A stretch of 12,162 bases of DNA from an uncultured Bacteroidota bacterium (lineage in GTDB: Bacteria; Bacteroidota; Bacteroidia; Chitinophagales; Saprospiraceae), in contig CALGAA010000100.1 in assembly GCA_937952445.1 (NCBI GenBank), positions 1 through 12,162 on the forward strand, written 5' to 3'. The position numbers and the translations under genes were made by a program. Position 1 is the stretch's first letter. Every line of letters begins with the position of its first letter. Positions 7,697 to 12,162 of the stretch are shown piece by piece. The notes beneath the pieces are model-generated. The model was not told the origin of the DNA, made no database searches, and saw only the letters and a list, made by a program, of their open reading frames with translations.

Positions 7697-7718
7697 AAAA
7701 ATATAAATACATACTTAT

Positions 7719-8711
7719 ATGGAACAACATACCGAAGAATCGTCTAATCCCTCCAGGAATATCGCTATTTTCAGCATTACCGCGCTCATCTTATTGGCCC
7801 TCGCAGGCTATCTATTTTATCAAAACGCGCAATTGCGAAAGGAAATCGTCCGAATTAATCAGGAATATAGTGACCTCCAGGGCATCAACGTCCAATTGGA
7901 TGAAGAATTTCAATCCGCACAGCAACAGCTTGAGGCACTTAAAGGCGATAATATTGAACTCAATAAGCTGATCGATGAACAGATCGCCAAACTGGAAGAA
8001 CAGAAGAACCAAATCGCCATTTTGGTGCAGAAAAACCGGAACTTTGAAGAAGCACAAAAAGAGATTGATGAGCTCAGAGCAACAGTTGAACAGTACGTGG
8101 AAGAAATCAATTTACTCAAGGAGGAAAACACCTTTTTGACGGAAGAGAACAGGAGTTTAAAAACCCAAACGGATAGTTTGAGTGTTGCTTACGCCAACAG
8201 TCAACAGGAAAATCAGGCGTTGTTGACCCAGCAGGAAATCCTCACAGAAGAAGCCGAAAAACTTTCACAGGAGAATACAGAACTCAACATTAAAGTGATG
8301 GAATCCTCCAGGATCGAAGTGAACAACATCAATGTTCAGGGATACAGTACAAAAGAAAGTGGACGTGAAGTCCGACGAAGACGGGCCGATAATGTGGAAA
8401 AACTCAATATCTGTTTCGTCCCCGAAGTCAATCAGTTAGCCGCAGAAGGAGACGAAGAATTTTTTGTCCGGATTCTCAATCCGCGCGGTGAGACCATTTC
8501 AGTGGAATCAGCGGGTTCGGGGGTATTGACCTTACTCAAAACCAACACGCAGGTACCGTATTCCACCAAACAGACGATTGCTTACAAACACAACCAGCAG
8601 GAAATTTGCCTCGTTTGGTCGCCCGAAGTGCCTTTTGAAGAAGGGTTGTACGCCGTGGAAATATATAATAAAGGGTTCCCGGTAGGGCATACGACGTTCA
8701 AATTACGATAA
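7719..8711 (+). CDS. Membrane-anchored coiled-coil protein with C-terminal beta domain
   Basis: This is a 330-residue protein of unknown function. A short polar N-terminus is followed by one membrane helix (15-34, IAIFSITALILLALAGYLFY). A long, Gln/Glu/Leu-rich coiled coil runs about 36-196 with clear heptads (LKEENTFLTEENRSLKTQTD). After a basic linker (EVRRRRADNVEKL, about 222-234) comes a compact domain (about 235-330) of alternating beta-type segments: ICFVPEVNQLAAEGDEEFFV, RILNPRGETISV, then QQEICLVWSPEVPFEEGLYA and VGHTTFKLR. The likely topology is a single-pass inner-membrane protein with the coiled coil and beta domain in the periplasm, but the reverse cannot be excluded. The general plan recalls uncharacterised Bacteroidota proteins often labelled loosely as SMC- or chromosome-partitioning-like; that label would rest on the coiled coil alone. 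The ATG start is supported by in-frame placement before the helix. It appears to be transcribed alone or with the small upstream gene. Confidence 0.88.
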   Translation: MEQHTEESSNPSRNIAIFSITALILLALAGYLFYQNAQLRKEIVRINQEYSDLQGINVQLDEEFQSAQQQLEALKGDNIELNKLIDEQIAKLEEQKNQIAILVQKNRNFEEAQKEIDELRATVEQYVEEINLLKEENTFLTEENRSLKTQTDSLSVAYANSQQENQALLTQQEILTEEAEKLSQENTELNIKVMESSRIEVNNINVQGYSTKESGREVRRRRADNVEKLNICFVPEVNQLAAEGDEEFFVRILNPRGETISVESAGSGVLTLLKTNTQVPYSTKQTIAYKHNQQEICLVWSPEVPFEEGLYAVEIYNKGFPVGHTTFKLR

Positions 8712-8927
8712 CACCCGGGTGATATTCACCTGCATCATTTCAACCGCCAGATCCCTGGACTTTCGGTATGGGAGTCCTTCCCAATGGTTACCGGAATACG
8801 AAATAGCGATTTTTTCGGATTTCATCCTAACATAACCAGCTATTCGTCGAAAATACAGCCGGAGCATTTCTGCCATCGGCAAATAGATTCTACCTTTAAA
8901 ATTTATCAGGCACCCCGGGAATAGGTG

Positions 8928-8935
8928 TATCTTTG
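8928..8935 (+). promoter_or_regulatory. -7 promoter element, distal to lepB
   Basis: TATCTTTG is an exact match to the Bacteroidota -7 consensus on the plus strand. It lies 120 bases before the lepB start and would yield a leader of about 115 bases. I see no TTG at the expected -33 position, so this could be a chance match. Confidence 0.35.
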
Positions 8936-9028
8936 CGTGGTTTTTCAACCGGTTAGAAATCACACATTCCCCGGCACGTATTACCATACAATGTAGTGCG
9001 TCATAGGGGCTGAAATAACATTTTTGAT

Positions 9029-9036
9029 TACATTTG
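9029..9036 (+). promoter_or_regulatory. -7 promoter element, proximal to lepB
   Basis: TACATTTG matches TAnnTTTG exactly and lies 19 bases before the GTG start of lepB, so the leader would be only about 14 bases. A TTTTTG lies just upstream (9021-9026) but too near to be the -33 element. This is the better placed of the two candidates. Confidence 0.45.
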
Positions 9037-9055
9037 AAGCAAAATATCGTGACCC

Positions 9056-10624
9056 GTGGGAATATTACTGTTTATTTTAATCTCCTATATACTTTTGTGT
9101 TTCACGTTGGCCCCGCTTTTCCGAAGAGCTGGCTCATCCCCGCAGAAAGCCTGGATCCCGGGAGTAAACTTTGGTGAATGGGCCTACATCACGGGGCGCA
9201 AAAGATCGTACGCCTGGTGGCTTTTGTTTCCCATTGTCAATATTTTCATCTATGCGATTATGGCGATCGACATGGGGAGGGCATTTGGAAAATTAAGTTT
9301 CTGGGATTCAGTTCTGGCTGTGGTTTACGCCCCTTTAGCATTTTTCCTAATCGACCGCCAAAACCTACCGTACCAGGGCAAAGTTGTCCAACTCGAACGG
9401 CAATACAGACAACAAATTAAGGACGCTGAAGAAGCCGGTGACAAATTAAAAGCTCAGCGATTGGCAGCCAAAAATCCCTACCAGAAAGGTGCTATGCGTG
9501 AATGGGTAGAATCATTGATTTTCGCCGTATTTGCAGCTGCTTTTATCCGAATGTTTCTCATCGAGGCATTTATCATCCCCACCTCATCTATGGAGGGATC
9601 ATTGGAAGTGGGTGATTTTCTGTTCGTGTCCAAAGTAAATTATGGAATCCGCACACCTATGACGATAGCCATGATTCCGCTTTTGCACAACCGTATCGGG
9701 GCGTTGGATAAAGAATCGTACCTCGAAAAACCGAGTTTACCTTATTTTAGATTACCCGCACTGGAAGAAATTGAACGACACGACAACGTGGTTTTCAATT
9801 ATCCTGAAGGAGATAGCGTGGTGATTACACCGGGAAGGACCTTCAGTGTATATGATCTTCGCCGGCGCGGTATGCTCGATCGCATCAATCCGAATGATAT
9901 CATTACCCGACCGATGGACAAAATGGATCATTACATCAAACGAACTGTGGGATTACCAGGCGAGACCCTGGAGATAAGAGCGGGTACAGTCTATATAAAT
10001 GAGGAAGCCATCGAACAACCTACCAAGGTGCAATTCACCTACCGGGTTACTTCTTCAGTTGGAGAAATCAATGTCCAAACCCTGGATAAACTCGGTGTAC
10101 ATATCGATGACCATCCGCGAGCCGCAGACCACTATTACAATCTGAGCTTCGACGAGGTGGAAGCCATTCAAAATCTCGGAAGTGACATCGAGGTTACTTA
10201 TATAAAGCCCACGCCCGTTCCGAATGCCCTGTATCCTCACAACGATGAATTGTTTCCCAACTGGACCACAGATGATTACGGACCGATTTATATTCCGGCT
10301 AAAGGAGAAACCGTCGAATTGACTCCGGAGAACATTGCCATGTACAGGAGAGTTATCGAAACATACGAACACAATACATTTGATGTGGCGGGTGACCAGG
10401 TTTTGATCAATGGAAATCCTGAAACCCATTATACTTTTCAATACGATTACTATTGGATGATGGGAGACAACAGGCACAATTCTGAGGACTCCAGATTTTG
10501 GGGTTTCGTTCCCGAAACACATATAGTGGGTAAGCCCTTATTCATATGGATGTCGCTGAAAAACAGCCGTTTTTCAGATGGCATACGGTGGGACAGAATC
10601 TTTAATTCAGCCAATAAAAAATAA
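9056..10624 (+). CDS. lepB: Signal peptidase I, long Bacteroidota form
   Basis: This inner-membrane Ser/Lys protease removes signal peptides from exported proteins. The catalytic core is intact: PTSSMEGSLEVGDF (175-188) with nucleophile Ser178, HYIKRTVGLPGETLEI (292-307) with general-base Lys295, and MMGDNRHNSEDSRFWGFVP (468-486). At 522 residues it is longer than the 324-residue E. coli enzyme for two reasons. An N-terminal part (1-100) adds hydrophobic segments around residues 3-20, 54-70 and 83-99 and resembles DUF5684-like regions. About 150 residues (308-460) are inserted between the Lys motif and the GDNR motif. The helix at about 153-173 leads into the catalytic Ser. The start is GTG: an in-frame TGA lies two codons upstream, so no earlier start exists. 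It is the first gene of an apparent operon with two exported proteins that it probably processes. Confidence 0.95.
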   Translation: MGILLFILISYILLCFTLAPLFRRAGSSPQKAWIPGVNFGEWAYITGRKRSYAWWLLFPIVNIFIYAIMAIDMGRAFGKLSFWDSVLAVVYAPLAFFLIDRQNLPYQGKVVQLERQYRQQIKDAEEAGDKLKAQRLAAKNPYQKGAMREWVESLIFAVFAAAFIRMFLIEAFIIPTSSMEGSLEVGDFLFVSKVNYGIRTPMTIAMIPLLHNRIGALDKESYLEKPSLPYFRLPALEEIERHDNVVFNYPEGDSVVITPGRTFSVYDLRRRGMLDRINPNDIITRPMDKMDHYIKRTVGLPGETLEIRAGTVYINEEAIEQPTKVQFTYRVTSSVGEINVQTLDKLGVHIDDHPRAADHYYNLSFDEVEAIQNLGSDIEVTYIKPTPVPNALYPHNDELFPNWTTDDYGPIYIPAKGETVELTPENIAMYRRVIETYEHNTFDVAGDQVLINGNPETHYTFQYDYYWMMGDNRHNSEDSRFWGFVPETHIVGKPLFIWMSLKNSRFSDGIRWDRIFNSANKK

Positions 10625-10629
10625 AGTAA

Positions 10630-11502
10630 ATGACGGGAGGTTTTCTGCGTATTTTATTTTGCATCTGCATTGCGATTTTCGCAAACGCACAAAGTTCTTC
10701 AAATGCCTACCTCCTCGAATGGAACTCCCCCACCTCTTCGATTTTTGAACTTTCCAGACTCGACCTGTTGACCGGTTTCAACACAAACGGATACAACAAC
10801 CAGCCATTTTACGATGGACAACGTTTGTACCTTTCATCGTCCTGGAAAAAACAAAAATCCAATCTAACCGATCTGATCGCGTTGGACCTTTACAATAATA
10901 CGATCCGCCGAATCACTAATACCAACGAATCCGAATACTCCCCCATCCGGATAGGACCCAGCTTGTTTTTTATACGCATGAATCCCGAAAACAAATTTCA
11001 GGAATTGTGGAAACTCGAAAACCAAACAGTTTCCAAAGTGATTCCTGAAACCAATGTGGCCTATTATTTTCCGATTACCCCCCAGCGCCTTGCCGTGGTG
11101 CTCATCGAAAGCAACCAGCTCAATTTATACGACATCGATTTGGTAACGAATGAAAAAAAGAAAATTTCCGAGAATGCCGGCCGCGCCCTGTCATACGGTC
11201 AAAACGGTGTCCTGTATTTCGTCCACAAATACAACGACGAAACCTGGTACATTAAATCCTATGATATCCTGACGGCCCAAATTAAAATCGTATGCAAAAC
11301 CATCCCGGGTGCGGAGGATTTTTATCTGTCAGACAGTCGTTATTTATGGATGGCCAAAGACAACCGGATATACCGGACAACGATTCAAAACGGCCTGGCC
11401 TCATCCTGGAAGAATATTTTTCACTTGGAAAATTATCCATTGAATAATATCGGTCGAATTTGCGTTATAGGTGAAAACCAATTGGTCATCATCAACCATT
11501 AA
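10630..11502 (+). CDS. Secreted beta-propeller-like protein, function unknown
   Basis: This 290-residue protein starts with a signal peptide (about 1-20, GFLRILFCICIAIFANAQ). The rest is a series of beta-strand repeats of about 40 residues of the kind seen in TolB/PD40-type propellers, for example GYNNQPFYDGQRLYLSSSW (53-71) followed by DLIALDLYNNTIRRIT, then YSPIRIGPSLFFIRM and LNLYDIDLVTNEKKKISE. Such repeats pair a 'see/display' strand with a 'sum up as a value' strand. I cannot count the blades with certainty. The protein has no visible catalytic motif and no type IX sorting domain; a binding or scaffolding role in the periplasm or outside the cell is inference. The gene starts 5 bases after the lepB stop and ends 9 bases before the next gene, so it is co-transcribed with both. 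Confidence 0.82.
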   Translation: MTGGFLRILFCICIAIFANAQSSSNAYLLEWNSPTSSIFELSRLDLLTGFNTNGYNNQPFYDGQRLYLSSSWKKQKSNLTDLIALDLYNNTIRRITNTNESEYSPIRIGPSLFFIRMNPENKFQELWKLENQTVSKVIPETNVAYYFPITPQRLAVVLIESNQLNLYDIDLVTNEKKKISENAGRALSYGQNGVLYFVHKYNDETWYIKSYDILTAQIKIVCKTIPGAEDFYLSDSRYLWMAKDNRIYRTTIQNGLASSWKNIFHLENYPLNNIGRICVIGENQLVIINH

Positions 11503-11511
11503 CCTAATCCT

Positions 11512-12162
11512 GTGAAATTTTATTTTTCTTTAATTCTGATTGCTGTGTCATGGATGTCTGCTGGTCTGTTGTCAGGTCAGAATCCTGCTTCATTCATCAT
11601 CCAAATCGCTGAAAAAAGTAATGAGGAAGAGATCGCGAAGTATTTTGCAGAAAAAAACATAGCCATCAATCTCCGACAAATAGCCTCAAGTATACGGGCC
11701 TGGGAATTGACTGTCGAATCTTCATCTACGCGCAGAGCTTTGGATTGGTCGAGCATACTGGATCAATGTCCGGGCATTGACTTGCATCAGCCCAACAGGG
11801 TACTTGAATTGCGACGAAAGACACCGAATGACCCCAAATTTCCCGAGCAGTGGTATCTGAATACGATCAAAGCACCAGAGACCTGGGCCATCACCACCGG
11901 CGCCATTTCTCCTGATTTCCCCCAACCTGTGATTGGGGTTCTGGAAGCGGGATACGATTTCAGTCGGCCAGATTTACAAGGGATATTATTTGAGAATCCT
12001 GGTGAAATCCCCGGTAACGGCATTGATGATGACAACAATGGCTACATTGACGATGTCCACGGGTGGAATTTTGACGATGGCAGTGACGAACATTACATTG
12101 ATTACACCTATCATGGAGACGCCGTCGTGTCAATTATGGCGGCACGAACCAACAACCAGATC
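11512..12162 (+). CDS. Secreted subtilase (S8) family protein, C-terminus cut off by window edge; Glu at the catalytic Asp position
   Basis: I read 217 residues from the GTG at 11512-11514, open to the last base. A signal peptide (about 1-22, ending LLSGQ) is followed by a propeptide-like region (25-100). The peptidase domain begins near PNDPKFPEQWYLNTIKAPETW (105-125), which is typical of Bacteroidota subtilases. The first catalytic motif, usually [VI]DTG..xxHPDL, reads VIGVLEAGYDFSRPDL (140-155): Glu145 stands where the catalytic Asp should be. The linker GNGIDDDNNGYIDDVHGWNF (168-187) is normal for the family. The second motif is YHGDAVVSIMAA (200-211), with His201 kept but HGTHV changed to HGDAV. 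The Ser motif lies outside the window. It could be a weakened or inactive member, or an active variant. The GTG start is chosen because it gives a full signal peptide; the ATG at codon 15 would cut it. Third gene of the lepB unit. Confidence 0.88.
   Translation, partial: MKFYFSLILIAVSWMSAGLLSGQNPASFIIQIAEKSNEEEIAKYFAEKNIAINLRQIASSIRAWELTVESSSTRRALDWSSILDQCPGIDLHQPNRVLELRRKTPNDPKFPEQWYLNTIKAPETWAITTGAISPDFPQPVIGVLEAGYDFSRPDLQGILFENPGEIPGNGIDDDNNGYIDDVHGWNFDDGSDEHYIDYTYHGDAVVSIMAARTNNQI

Larger units (their letters stand above)
7365..7718. other. Intergenic region between divergent rpe and the coiled-coil gene
   Basis: This 354-base gap holds the rpe leader and promoter (-7 element at 7462-7469, minus strand), a palindrome at 7452-7469, a possible 48-codon gene at 7527-7673, and a candidate promoter for the coiled-coil gene (TTTG at 7669-7672, near-consensus TACAATTG at 7689-7696). 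A short perfect inverted repeat TGAACAGGTTCA lies at 7671-7682 across the small gene's stop. No tRNA or other structured RNA was recognised. Confidence 0.5.
8712..9055. other. 344-base intergenic region upstream of lepB
   Basis: I see no convincing gene here. It begins with a perfect 10-base palindrome, CACCCGGGTG (8712-8721), directly after the coiled-coil gene's stop; with no loop and no T-run it is not a good terminator. Two exact TAnnTTTG elements face lepB: TATCTTTG (8928-8935) and TACATTTG (9029-9036). AACCGGTT lies between them. A 94-codon minus-strand frame (8703-8987) is open but has many Met, Arg and ATA codons and no ribosome-binding site; I rate it as probably not coding. The space left between the first -7 element and lepB could be a long leader or a small RNA. 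Confidence 0.4.

Noticed and set aside
8712..8721. Perfect palindrome CACCCGGGTG directly after the coiled-coil gene
   Set aside because: A 10-base palindrome without a loop or T-run is not a proper terminator, and a single short palindrome is expected by chance.
8703..8987. 94-codon minus-strand open frame in the gap before lepB
   Set aside because: It overlaps the end of the coiled-coil gene, has no ribosome-binding site, has a high content of Met, Arg and ATA codons, and shows no recognisable motif. The same frame stays open upstream without a start, which suggests chance openness. It could still be a small gene, but I cannot support it.
1..12162. CRISPR array, transposon, tRNA, phage or defence genes
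   Set aside because: I looked for repeated spaced units, transposase or integrase motifs, terminal inverted repeats and tRNA-like cloverleafs and saw none.

Overview
The window reads as an ordinary chromosomal segment of a free-living member of the Bacteroidota, perhaps near Saprospiria or Chitinophagia; the rank below phylum is inference. The pointers are an outer-membrane TonB-dependent receptor with an N-terminal carboxypeptidase-regulatory-like domain, a long form of signal peptidase I, an S16 protein with an acidic Ala/Glu tail, an HU-like/transmembrane protein of the type seen in this phylum, near-absence of Shine-Dalgarno sites, and several TAnnTTTG -7 promoter elements. No mobile element, CRISPR array, tRNA or rRNA was seen, and base composition looks even throughout.

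Layout. At the left edge is the 5' part of a minus-strand gene (1-599) for a probable HU-like DNA-binding-fold protein with one membrane helix. Divergent from it is hemL (671-1969), glutamate-1-semialdehyde aminomutase of the C5 haem pathway. hemL converges on an unrecognised 463-residue soluble helical protein (2096-3487, minus), which lies downstream of rpsP (3607-4059, minus) with a terminator hairpin between them. Upstream of rpsP is a minus-strand pair, rpe (6684-7364) and a TonB-dependent receptor (4169-6694), which overlap by 11 bases.

From about 7.5 kb everything reads rightward. A possible 48-residue basic small protein (7527-7673) is followed by a membrane-anchored coiled-coil protein (7719-8711). 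After a 344-base gap comes an apparent operon: lepB (9056-10624), a secreted beta-propeller-like protein (10630-11502) and the 5' part of a secreted subtilase-family protein (11512 to the window end), with gaps of only 5 and 9 bases.

Working together: hemL, rpsP and rpe are housekeeping genes. The right-hand operon links the signal peptidase that processes exported proteins with two exported proteins, so it is best seen as an envelope/secretion cluster. The most unusual feature is that the subtilase has Glu where the catalytic Asp of the family normally lies, while the His motif is kept. Other points worth a look are the small basic protein, the unrecognised 463-residue protein in the position where rimM often follows rpsP, and a palindrome that carries a promoter -7 element. 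I did not find a clear new multi-gene defence or mobile system.
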